64,000 nt of DNA from Eublepharis macularius (Eukaryota > Chordata > Lepidosauria > Squamata > Eublepharidae): assembly GCF_028583425.1 (NCBI RefSeq), contig NC_072801.1:9878001-9942000 (forward strand), written 5' to 3'. Shown in pieces: positions 1-12,700 of the stretch. Numbering within the stretch: position 1 is the stretch's first letter; each line of letters opens with the position of its first letter. Under the pieces are notes generated by a model. The model had not been told where the DNA came from. It saw nothing but the letters and a program-made list of their open reading frames with translations, and ran no database searches. A program made the translations under genes and the position numbers.

Positions 1-689
1 GCTCTCTAGAATTGCCCACATCCTCATTAAAGCTGCCGTGCCTGGAACTTGGTTTGAAGAACAAGGAGGAGGATGCCAATATGTCTGGAGAATGGGCTTC
101 CATTGTCCTGCGTCACCCCTGCCTTGCTGTCTCACCTTTCACTCACAGGGCCTGGCAATCTGAGCTCTTGACAACAAAGGCTGTGTTGTTGTGAGTCTCC
201 AGCTCAGATATTGCTATGGTTGCATTCCAAGGAAGCCGGAGCACCTTAGCAGCAGGTATTATTATTCTAGAAGGCAGAGGTAGTCTCCCAGCCAGGCCCC
301 ATCTTTGGAGGTCCCTTAGGCCTCCTGGTTCCCACAGCATCCCAGGCCAGCCTGAACACACAAAGCTTCTCTAACCCAGCTCAGACTCCTGAGCCATCTT
401 GTTCAGTATTGTCTACCCTGACGGGCAGCTGTTCTCCAGGATTTCAGACCAAGATCTACTTGCATCTATTTCCGACCGGATCCTTTAACTGGAGAGACCA
501 AGGACTGAGCCTTGGGTCCTTCAGCGCCACAGCTGAACTGAGCTATGGCTTACCTCTGTCAGGTTCGCCTCTGTTGCTTCCTCTTAAATCTAAAAGTAAG
601 CAAGCTTAAGTGGCGAGTAAGTTTGATTTAGGCTTGGGAAACTTCTTCAAGGCCTCATACTGACTGTGCACTCTCTTTTCCCCCAACAG
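1..689 (+). other. SEPTIN12 intron (partial)
   Basis: Sequence upstream of the first visible exon, ending in its acceptor. No exon, repeat or RNA gene was recognised in it. Confidence 0.6.
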
Positions 690-771
690 TCATTGAAGAG
701 AAGGGTGTGAAGATGAAGCTGACAGTGACGGACACGCCAGGATTCGGGGATCAGATTAACAATCAAAACTG
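690..771 (+). CDS. SEPTIN12: SEPTIN12 exon with G3 motif
   Basis: A pyrimidine tract ending CAACAG precedes the exon. It encodes [20 protein letters not shown] followed by QINNQN, including the Walker-B-like DTPG motif that contacts Mg/GTP. The donor is GTACGG, a weak match to consensus. It ends TG, leaving phase 2; the next exon supplies C to give Cys. Confidence 0.88.
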
Positions 772-3700
772 GTACGGGAGAACTCAGTGACTAAGGTCTC
801 AGCTACAGGTGGCAACTCCTTCCATGTACATTTTAAACAATGGCCATTTTCACACTGCTTACCGGCCATGGAACATCACGCTGAGCTCCCAGAATGACAG
901 CGTCTTCCTGGCGCGATTTTGTTTGAGAACCCGTTCTCGTGCGAAATCGCGCCAGGAAGACGCTGTCATTCCAGGAGCTCGGCACGATGTTCTGTAGCCG
1001 GTAAGCAGTGTGAAAACAGCCAATACTATTTCATTTTGCAACCACAGCTGTGGGGATTACTTTATCCTGGAGAAGAATTGCACAGGAAGAGGGGGAAATT
1101 TTCACTCTTTTCTCTCCTGCCATTTTCTTGTTTGAAAAAGCCACCCTGAATTACTTTTACTTCTGCAGGGGGGAAAGTACAGTATTTTTGTTAAGCAAAA
1201 AGACACCATTTTGGAAAGACTGTGAGGAAAACATGGCAAACCAAGGGTGGCATTCTAAGTCAAGGAGATGATAAACCTCTACAAAATGATATACCATCCA
1301 TTTTCCATAGTACAGTGACCTCTGAGCACAAAATAGGATCTTTTTTAAAAAATTAAATAAAGTTTTATTGAAGAACCATTAATTACAATACATAACCAAA
1401 TAAAAATACTATTTGAAATATATTATCTCAACTCCTTGTAGAGAGTCTACAATGCACATTCAACCTAACTTATAATTAATATTAGATATCGATAACACAG
1501 TGTTATTGCTGGTCCTGTATTTAAACTATGTTCTTTTTTCCCTTTACTTTACTTTACAACACAATTTTTTTTATTAAAATCTTTCTGATTAAAATAAAAT
1601 TTTAAAAGCCGGAAAGGTAGTTTTCTAAATATTCCATTGATTGTCTGTTAAACTAGTAGAGTTTCTTGGTATTTAACCTTTTACTTAAAAGTTTCCTTAG
1701 AAGTTTAAATGCTAACTAGGTAGGCTTCCCCCCTCCCCGAAATTCCCTGTTCCACTTGCAAGTACATACGTGGCTTGGCTTCTAATGTGGGTTGGAGAAG
1801 CAGCAGGAAGAGAATTCAGCACCCACAAAGCTGGTTGGCTTCCTCTTTTTCCAGAGCCAGGCCCCGCCCTGCACACACACACACACACACACACACACCA
1901 GTAAACAACAAAGGCAGAACTGTCAGGCTTGAAGGAAGCAAAAATGAATCATAATTCAACATAATTTCTAAATTGTTGGTGCCGTGCTGTGTCGAGGGAG
2001 GAAGGGTCAAAAGAACTATGCTTGCCATGCCTAAGCATGTAAAAAGAAGTCTAGCCGCTCTTTTCCTATGGAAAAGCAATCTTAGAAGGGGGTGATTTTC
2101 AGTGAACATAGATGCAGAGGAGTTAGCCGTGTTAGTCTGTGGTAGCAAAATCAAAAAGAGTCCAGTAGCACCTTTAAGACTAACCAATTTTATTGTAGCA
2201 TAAGCTTTCGAGAATCAAGTTCTCTTCGTCAGATGCCTGATACAGAGACTGGACATTGTCAGATGCATCTGATAAAGAGAGCTGCGGTTCTCAAAAGCTG
2301 ACGGTGCATCTGATGAAGAGAGCTGTGGCTCTCAAAAGCCTATGCTACAATAAAGTTGATTAGTCTTAAAGGTGCTACTGGACTCTTTACTATTTTGCAG
2401 ACTAACACGTCTAACTCCTCTGGATTTATGACAGTGTCATGAATGACATCATGGGCACTGTCCATGGCGCACATGCAGCCACATTCTATTCTGCGATAGA
2501 TGCAATGGCTGGAGAAAATCTTTATTTCAAGCCTTATGGATTGAAGTATTCTCTCTTCCCCATAGCTGGGAGCCAATCCTTGAATACATCAGTGACCAAT
2601 ACGAGCGCTACTTAGGAGAAGAAATTCTTATCAACCGCAAGAGGAAAATCCCTGACACCCGAGTTCATGCCTGTGTGTACTTTGTGCCACCCACCGGTCA
2701 CTGGTAAGTCTGAGAGGGGACAGTATTGCTTCTCTGTTCACGGAATTCTTTTATAAATTATTTGGATGAAGGAATGGAGGGAATGCTGATTAAATTTGCA
2801 GATTTGAAGTTTGAAGTTTGAAGTAAATTTGAAGTTACGGTAGTAGACAGAGTCAGGATACAGGATGATCTTGACAGGCTGGAAAACTGGACTAAAACAA
2901 ATAAAATGAATTTCAACAGAGATAAATGTAAAGTTCTATATTTAGGTGTGGGGTGCCCTCAAGTCACAGTGGACTTATGGTGACCCCCCCCCATGGGGTT
3001 TTCATGGCAAGAGACTGACAGAGGTGGTTTGCCATTGCCTGCCTCTGCAATTGGAGGTCTCCCATCCAATTACTAACCCAGGGTGACCCTGCTAAGCTTC
3101 TGGGAGCTGGTGAGAGCTGATAGCTTGCTTGGGCTATCCAGGTCAGGGCCTGCATTTAGGTAGGAAAACTCAAAAGCATAATTATAGCATGGCGGGGGGG
3201 GGCTTTTCCTGGCAGTAGTACGTGCAAAAAAGATCTCGGGGTCTTAGTAGACCATACCCTGAACATGAGTCAGCAGTGCGATATGGTAGCTAAAAAGGCA
3301 AATGCAATTTTGGGCGGTATCAACAGAAGCATAGTGTCCAGATCACAAGAAGTGATGGTATCTGCTCTGCTCTGCTCTGGTTAGACGTCACCTAGAGTAT
3401 TGTGTTCAGTTTGGGGCACCACAACTTAAGAAGGATATAGACAAGCTGGAACGTGTCCAGAGGAGGGCAACGGAGATGGTGAGGGGTCTGGAGACCAAGT
3501 CCTATGCGGAAAGGTTGAAGGAGCTCCGTATTTTTAACCTGGATAGGTGATGACTGAGAGGTGATATGATAACCATCTTCAAGGGGGGAGCTCCACAGCC
3601 GGGCCACCCTCCTTCCAAACATACTTGTAGGGGAAATGCAGGGCCGGCGTTCTGCTCAGGGAAAGGAAACCTTCTGGCTGGGGTTGCCAATCACCAGCTG

Positions 3701-6700
3701 GGGGGGGGAATCCCCTGCTCCAACCCCCCCCCCCGCCTCTACTTACCTGGCTGGCGGGGGGAAAGGCAGGGGAATGTGCTTCCCAGGGCACACTCCTGGG
3801 CGGTGCAGCACACACCTGCACTCCGATTTGGGCCCCAAACGGGCCGAATCGGGCCCATTTGGGGCCTAAATTGGCCCACTGTGAAACACGGGAGCACTCC
3901 AGGGCCCGTTGCACCTCCCCCCCCCCCCAGCAGCGCTTCCGTGCTCCTCAGTGGGCCGATTTCTGCCTGCTGCAGAGCACGGGAGCACTGCCGGGGCGGG
4001 GGTTGGGGTGGCTAGAGCACTCCTGAGCTTCACAGCGGGCCAATTTAGGCCCCAAACGGGCCTGATTCAGCCCAAAATGGGCCAAAATCATCCCACTGCA
4101 GAGCATGAGAGCCAGTTTGGTGTCGTGGTTAAGAGCGCAGGACTCTAATCCGGAGAACCGTGTTTGATTCCTCACTCCTCTGCTTGAAACCAGCCGGGTG
4201 ACCTTGGGTCAGTCACAGCTCTCTCAGAGCTCTCTCAGCCCCACCCACCTCACAGAATGTTTTGTTGTGGGGATAATAATAGCATACTTTGTAAACCGCT
4301 CTGAGTGGGTGTTGAGTCATCCTGAAGGGCGGTATATAAATTGAATGTTGTTGTTGTCGTCGTCGTCGTTGTTATGGGAAAGCTCCCAGGGCGGCATGAG
4401 GCTCTGCACACTGACAGCACTTCTGAGAAGTGACGTCATGGCGCAGCCCGGGAGTGCGTGCGAAGACATCAAGGAAGGTGAGTGTCAGGCCTCTCACCGC
4501 CTGCCCCGAGGGTGAGGGGACCTGGCAACACTACTTCTGGCCGCCGCCCCCCTTCCAGTACCTTTCTAGTCATCTGAACTGTCAATTTTCCACAGAGAGG
4601 CGTGCCGAGGCTACCAGAGAGGGCTCGTGCCTCACATACCTCAGTACCTGCCAGGAATCTCTGTTATTTTCAATTAAACCCACCTCTTCTCCTTCAACTT
4701 TCAATGGGAAGTACCAGCCTGATTCTCTCCCTTCCATTTCTCTCCCCCTCCCAGGAGATGCGTGGGTGCTGCTGGCCCCTTCACTGCTTCCGAACATCTG
4801 TCTGGCAGCTGCCTCTTTGCAGTGGGTGGAGCAAGTTCCAGCAATTCGGCCTGAATGGGTGGTTTTTATGGAGCCAGGCTTCTCTTGTGGGCGGGCTAGC
4901 AGAGGGCAAAGCTGTCCCCTGACCCCTCTCATGGTGTGTGGAGCCAGGAGGAGGCAGAGGGAAAGCCTCCCTCTACCCTATTTAATCTACCTAGTATATT
5001 GCTGTCCTGCCCTTCCTCCAAGGCATACCTCGTTCTCTCTTTCCCATTTTATCCTCACAACAGTCTTGAGATGTAGGCCTGGCTGTTTGCAGAAGTGCAG
5101 TATATAAATCGTTTAAATTTGTTTATTTTCTTAATTTCTCATCCGCTTTTCTTGTTGAGACTCAAGAAGGCAATGAACAATGCAAAAACAGGAGAGTGTG
5201 TTTTCAAAAACAGCACGGGATGGGCCCAAGATCACTTGATGAGTTTCGGAACAGTGTCTGCTTGCAAAGGTGTTGGGGTGCTCTCAGACCCGAGAGAGGG
5301 GAGGAGGGAAGGGTTGTATTTAGCCCGGTGCACTGGGAGCAAGGCTTGTCCCAGCAGCGCTGTCACTGCCTCAGGGGCTTGCCTGCCCTTCCTCCAAGGC
5401 ATACCTCGTTCTCTCTTTCCCATTTTATCCTCACAACAATCTTGAGATGTAGGCCTGGCTGTTTGCAGAAGTGCAGTATATAAATCGTTTAAATTTGTTT
5501 ATTTTCTTAATTTCTCATCCGCTTTTCTTGTTGAGACTCAAGAAGGCAATGAACAATGCAAAAACAGGAGTGTGTTTTCAAAAACAGCACGGGATGGGCC
5601 CAAGATCACTTGATGAGTTTCGGAACAGTGTCTGCTTGCAAAGGTGTTGGGGTGCTCTCAGACCCGAGAGAGGGGAGGAGGGAAGGGTTGTATTTAGCCC
5701 GGTGCACTGGGAGCAAGGCTTGTCCCAGCAGCGCTGTCACTGCCTCAGGGGCTTGCCTTGGCCGCCCAAGCAGAGAACTGGCCCTGTGTGCCAAGCAAAC
5801 TTATTTGGGGAGCTGCTGTTTAGCTGGCATGCCGAGGATCGCCTGCCTCCAGTTATATCTAGATTAGACTACTGCCGCGTGCTGTGTGTGGGGCTGCCCT
5901 TGAGAAGTGTTCAGAAACTTCAGTTGTTGCAGAATGCTGCAACGAGGATGTTAACTGGAGTGGATCAGAAGGACCATTTTACTCCAATCTTGAACTATCT
6001 ACATTGACTTCCAGTTTGTTTCTGAGCACAATTCAAGGTGCTGATGCTGATCTTTAAAGCCTTATCTAGTTCAGAACCAACATACCAGATGGATTACCTA
6101 CTCTCTTATGAACCTACCCAACCTCTATAGTCATCTTCAGGTGCCCCACCTTCTGAGATAAGGCAGGGGGCAACCCAGGAGAGGCCCTTCTCAGGTATGG
6201 CACAAAAACTCTGGCACTCTGGCCATTTTCACACGGCTTACTGGCCATGGAGCATCGTGCTGCGCTCCCGGAACGACAGCGTCTTCCTTGCGCGATTTCG
6301 CACGAGAACATTCTCGTGCGCAATCACACCAGGAAGATGCTGTCATTCTAGGAGCTCACAGACTCGCCTCTCCCCTTTCACCAGTAGGTGAAGCTTTCTT
6401 TGTTTAGTTTGGGGTTCCTTCAGCAATCCCTCCTTCCTGCTTAACGTTTTTAGTGTTGCTTTTGTTTTGTATGTGTTTTAGCTCTGGTTTTAATTATGTT
6501 AATGATTTTGGTTGGTTTTAATGGTTTTTAAGTGTGATTTTATTATGTATCCTTTAATTTGTTCTCCCCTGTGGTGGCCCTTGGGGGGCAGCAAGGTGGG
6601 ATATGCATTTTGTAAAAAAAAAAAAAAAAGTGGCGCTCGGGGCTGCTGGCACGGCATCTGGATCCATGCCAGTAGATTTTCTACCTTTAGATAAGATTTC

Positions 6701-9700
6701 ACAAGAACAGTTGAAATAATCTTTCTTAGGAGACCTCTCCTAACGCAGTCTCCAGCATTAAGTAAACTTGGATTTGAGAGGACAAGAGACTGTACATCTT
6801 GGTAGGGAGAAGGGGAAAGTCCTTCCTTTGTTTTCTCGTTACATTTGTTTATCAACTGTTTCAGTTTTCTGCTCTCCATGGCAGATGTATTTGCCCTCGG
6901 GGGGGGGGGGGCACGTTTTTTAAACAGCATTTATTCCTACACTGTGTGTCACGGCCGCATACAGGCTTGGGTCCTGTTGCACACATCTGTTGATGGAAGG
7001 CCTTTCTGTCAGCAGCACACCTGGACCCTCGCCACTGTAGCCTGAAATGCTCCTTGAAATGATGGTGCGGGGGAGGGGGGAGCTCCTGATAGGAAATGGC
7101 ACGAGGAGCAGCCCAGGAGTCTGCAATCGGAGAGGCAATCAGGGGCAACTGCTCCTCTCCAGTTCCCATCAGAGGAAATTTTCCATGGAATCCAGGATCT
7201 TATAATAGTAAAGAGTCCAGTAGCACCTTTAAGACTAACCGAGTTTATTGTAGCATACGATGCCTCTGACGAAGAGAGCTGTGGTTCTCGAAAGCTTATG
7301 CTACAATAAACTTGGTTAGTTTTAAAGGTGCTACTGGACTCTTTACTATTTTGCGACTACAGACTAACACAGCTAACTCCTCTGGATCTAGAATCTTATA
7401 AGTGCACAATGGTGATTTATTGATGCACAAATAATGTTGAAATGGGTATATTTTATGGGAGGAAGTTTGTGCGAGGAAACAGAAAATGGCATGGGAATCT
7501 GTCTTAGGATGTATTTATTCCATCTTTCCTCCAAGGGGCTTGGAGCAATACACGGATCTCCCTTTTGCATTTTGCCCTTTTAAATACCCTGACCACCTGG
7601 TTACTCCAAGAAACTGGCCCAGGGCCACCCAGCAAGCTTCATAGCCAAATGGGAAGTTGAGTCCTGGTCCCACAGAGCTTAGTCCAACCATAACCACTAC
7701 ACAGTGCTGTTGCAATAATACCTTGTAGGTCTGGTTCGTAGGATAAGATGGGTAGCCGTGTTAGTTCATCTGTAGCAGTAGAAAAGCTCAGCTGTGACTC
7801 ACAAAAGCTCATACCCTTTTTAATCTTATAGGTGCTACTGGACTCTTGCTCTCTTCTGCTGGTTCATAGGAGGAAGAAGCAAAACTGAAACAGGCATTTT
7901 GGGGGGACAAATAATCAGGAGTGAGAAAGCTGAAATCCTCCCTAATGTTTTTTCTTAGAAATCCCCAGCCTTCTGTATGCCTTTTCAGGATGCAACCCTG
8001 AAAAGCTCTGAGTGGAGGCCAGACTTGGCCTGGCCAGGTTGAGCAATTGCTAGCCTTGGGTATACCACAAGGACATGGGGTGAGACAGGTCTGAGCCCAG
8101 ATCCAAGTGCCAACAGGGAGCGGGTACGTGCAGGGCTTTTTTTCTGGGGAAAGAGGTGGTGCAACTCAGTGGGTTGCCCTCGGAGAAAATGGTCACATGG
8201 CTGGTGGCCCCGCCCCCTGATCTCCAGACAGGGGGGAGTTGAGATTGCCCTCCGCGCCGCTCAGCTCCCCTCTGTCTGGAGATCAGGGGGCGTGGCCACC
8301 AGCCATGTGACCATTTTCAAGAGGTGCCGGAACTCCGTTCCCCCGCTTTCCAGCTGAAAAAAAGCCCTGGGTACATGGATGCAGCTGAGTAAAGGCTTCT
8401 TCTGAGCACCCAAGAGGGAAACCAAAGAGATAAATGTAGCACCGGCTGCTCCCTCAACATAAAAACTATACGTGGCTTCTTGTCTTCCCCCTGCAGGCTA
8501 CGGCCCTTGGACTTGGAATTCATGAGGCGGCTGAACAAGATCACCAACGTGGTCCCTGTGATTGCCAAAGCAGACACTCTGACCTTAGAGGAGCGGGCAG
8601 TGTTCAAACAAAGGGTAAGGGTAACAATACCATTTACATCATGCAAACCTCTCAGTGCAGCTCTTGCAGCGCAAAAATACGAGGTTTCCCCAGACCTGAA
8701 GGGAAAGAGTCAGCTGCTGGCTGGCACTGAGCTCTCCATTGGGCAACCAAGGCTTGAGAATCACAGAGATCTGTGTCACGCAAGAGACAAACATTGAAGC
8801 CAAAAGGGCATTTCGGGCAGAGCATCACATGGAGTGATAACGCTCTTCTTGGACTGTGTACATTTCCGATGGCAAGTAGGGAATTTTCCCCGGAAGGACC
8901 AAAAAGAAAGAAGGAAAGAAAGAAACCTCTGCACATGGGAAACTAACTAGTTAGGTGAGATTTCTTCTCCCCAACATCTGGTTTTTATGTGCAGGGAGTT
9001 TTTGAGTGCCCCTCCGTATAAATCACACAGTTTTCTTTTGCCTACAGTTTTAAGTGGTGCAATCCTAGAACTTCTTTATCAGCTCCTCTGCCACTGATGT
9101 GAAGTAGGACATAGTCATGGGGCAAAAGAGGGAAGAACCAGGGCCGTTTTCACACTACTTACTGGCCCCGGAACATCGCGCCAAGCTCCCGGAATGACAG
9201 CGTCTTCCTGGCACATTCTCGCACGAAATCGCGCCAGCAAAACGCTGTTGTTCCGGGAGCTTGACACGATGTTCCGGGGCCAGTAAGTAGTGTGAAAATG
9301 GCCCAGCTCTTGGTGGGATGTGTGGGGATAGTTTGACGTGCTTGGGAGGGAGAGGAGGCAGGCAGGGAGGGAGGGAGGGAGGGAGGGGAGGCCCGTGCTC
9401 CTCCCTCCCTCAGCCAACGTCAAAGGCTGTGCTTCTGTACCAAGCCAAGATTACAGGCCGCTTGGATATTGCTCTTGACGCCCATCATTTCATTCTTGCA
9501 GATCCAAAAGGACTTGAAGGATCACAACATCCATGTTTACCCCCAGGAGGAGTTTGACAACGACTCTGATGATCGGTTTTTGAATGACAAAATACGAGTA
9601 AGTGAGGGCAAGCTGGAAAGCGGATGAAGAATTTAATCTTATCTGGGGAGAACTCCACGGAGACCTCAGCCAGAAGCGATCCCTTCTTTGTTTTGGGCCC

Positions 9701-12700
9701 AGAAAGAGAGGCCACAAAAACGAGCAGCAGGGAGAAGGGAAGCCCACTCAGGGCCAAGCTACAAGTCACGACTGACACTTGAACAGCAAGTGAACAGACT
9801 CATGTGCATTCCTCCCTGTTCACTTGCGCTCCACTTGCGCTCCATAGTGATCAAGTGGCACGCAAGTGAACAGGGAGGAATACATGTGATTCTGTTCACT
9901 TGCCGTTCAAGTGTCAGTCGTCACTTGTAGCTTGGCTCTGAGAGAGACGAACGTACTGAGGGCATCTTATCCAAGGACCGTGCAAAACCGGGAGCCATCA
10001 CTGGGTCTGGAGCAGCTGGATCTGACCCTTCTGACTGGGGTTACCAACTCTTGGCTGCAGTGGAGCCTGGGGAGGGCAAGGTTTGGGATGGGGCAGAACT
10101 CAGCAGGTCTTCGTGCCCTAGAGTCCACCCTCCGAAGCGACCATTTTCTCCAAGGGAACTGGCCTCTGTAGCCTGGAGATCAGCTGTAATCCTGGGAAAC
10201 CTATAGGCTCCACCTGGAGTTCAGCAAACCTACTCCTTAGCTAGAGGAATGCCCCAGATAATCCAGTCTCACTCTTTCGACCCAGGAGAAAATCCCTTTT
10301 GCTGTGGTGGGAGCAGACAAGGAGCATCAAGTGAACGGAAAGAAGGTCTTGGGCCGCAAGACCAAGTGGGGGATCATTGAAGGTAACTCAGCCTGGGACA
10401 TCAGCCAAAGGCCTGGAAGAACTGACAGCCTCCCCCCCTCAGCCGCAGCGTGGCTTGGCATATTGCTAGGAATGAGAATAGAGAGAGCATCTCCCAGAGG
10501 AGCCCATTCGTTTGCTTCGGTCTTAAGCGCCTGCAGAAAACACCCTTCTGACCTCGCACACACCCAGCATTTCACACGGGCAGCTGCTCCTCCTGACCTC
10601 CAGTCCCCAGGCCAGGAGAGTTCTGTCACTCCCACATGGAAAAAAGCAGCTGGCCGAAGGCTGGGAGAACAACACACAAAAATGCCGGCCTGGCAACGTC
10701 TTCATTTGGATTCTCTGCAAAAGCTGCATTCACAAGCCGTATCTATCCAGACTAAATTGAAGGGGCGGAAACAAACCCTATTTCCTTTGACAAGCCCCAA
10801 ACGTGCAGTGAATATCAACTTTCTGGTGGTTCCGTGGCCTCAAAACAAAAAGTGGGCATAACCTGACCCAAGTTGCATCTGGATGCCAGTTGTTTTCTCA
10901 GCATGAGCTCAGGGGACTTTGTCCCATATCGCTAGTTCCACAGTTTTAGCCCCAAATTGTTTAAAGATGTATATCACGGAGTGTTAGGAGGGGGGGGCTG
11001 CATCTCAGGGCCAAGCTACAAGTGACGAATGACACTTGAACGGCAAGTGAACAGACTCACGTGTATTCCTCCCTGTTCGCTTGCGCTCCACTTGCACTCC
11101 ACTTGATCATGAACAGGGAGGAATACACGTGAGTCTGTTCACTTGTCGTTCAAGTGTCATGCGTTGCTTGTAGCCTGGCTCTCATTTCCCCAGCTGTATG
11201 TGATCAATGAACGTAGGTATCTGCTGCCCCCTAGTGTTCAAAAGTACACTGCGCGACCACAGCATATAAACTAGATAAAACGGTGGGAAATTACTGTTAA
11301 ATAACTTATAAATCCAAAATTTCTTACACAATAATCAAAAACAATAACATAAAATCTTTATAATAACAGCAAAGCTATAATAATGCCTTACATCAGAAAC
11401 AGACTTTTTACAAACAATAGTTATTCATAACATTAACAGATTCAGTTACACACAAATCAAGAAACGTTCTCAACATTGTGTCTGAATAAACAACCCAAAC
11501 TGAGTGGTTTTAAAGTAGTGACTAAATTCAAGGCCCATGACAGAATCCGAGGCATTGTTTTTAGCAGATGATAACGGTATTTTTTCTAGTATAGGTTCTT
11601 GTTTATTGAAAATGATGCTCAGCCCTGATCAAGTCTCTTGCAGTAGGTGGCAAAAAAAAATAGGAAACAACTTAGATGATTCAGCATGGAAATTTATTTT
11701 CATGAACAGTATTTCCCTTCACAGCTTGCCTCTCTTTTAGAGAAAATTTGGCATTTAACTCCTTTAAGACTGGCACCTGTATATGCTGGTTCTGTAAAGA
11801 AGATAAGACAGATTGTTTTTCATATGTGATGGATGCGTATACATGCCTCCAGTTATTGGAAGCAAGTGGTGAAAATTATATCAACAGAATTGGAAGAACT
11901 AATTCCTCATACACCAGAGGCACAGCTGCTGAATTATTTACCTGATTTATCTAGTAAAGAGTCCAGTAGCACCTTTAAGACTAAGTATTGCAGCAGAAGC
12001 TTTCGAGAACCACAGCTCTTCATCAGATACATCTGACGAAGAGAGCTGTGGTTCTTGAAAGCTTCTGCTGCAATAAAATTGGTTAGTCTTAAAGGTGCTA
12101 CTGGACTCTTTACAATCATGCATCTGACGAAGAGAGCTGTGATTCTTGAAAGCTTATGCTACAATAAAGTTGGTTAGTCTTAAAGGTGCTACTGGACTCT
12201 TTACAATCATGCATCTGACAAAGAGAGCTGTGATTCTCGAAAGCTTATGCTACAATAAAGTTGGTTAGTCTTAAAGATGCTACTGGACTCTTTACTATTT
12301 TGCAGCTACAGACTAATACAGCTAACTCCTCTGATTTATCTAGAGATCAGCAAATGAATTCAACTTAAACAGTGCTATTCTAATTCAATATCCAACATGT
12401 CAACGTTCAGCCTCATGGCAGTGAAAGGATCCTAGCCAACTTGGCTGAAACCGGAAGCCTGTGTTGTTCCAAGAAAAATGTGATTGCCATTTTTGTTATT
12501 TGAAGAGTGGTTCCAGATTAAGACTGTGCTAATGCTGTGATGCTGAACTTTAACATGCTGAATATGAGTAGCGCTATTTAAACTGAATTCCTTAGGTTGA
12601 CTTTGAGGAAGACTCCATTTGAAATAAGAGTCCACCTAGGCTTTTTTCAGTTGCAACTTGGATTCAGTTATAACTTGGACTTATTTAGTCACTACTTTAC

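Noticed and set aside
2115-2423. Family A read as a hAT MITE because its ends begin CAGAGG and the body is palindromic
   Set aside because: Target duplications of other copies vary from 8 to about 16 bp and several copies lack one terminus, which fits retroposition better.
3566-4148. 149-codon frame rich in Pro/Gly
   Set aside because: Overlaps CR1 3' end and GC-rich repeat; both strands are open.
4430-5107. 225-codon open frame
   Set aside because: Runs through an intron and into a tandem duplication, low-complexity Ser/Leu/Pro composition, no homologue recognised.
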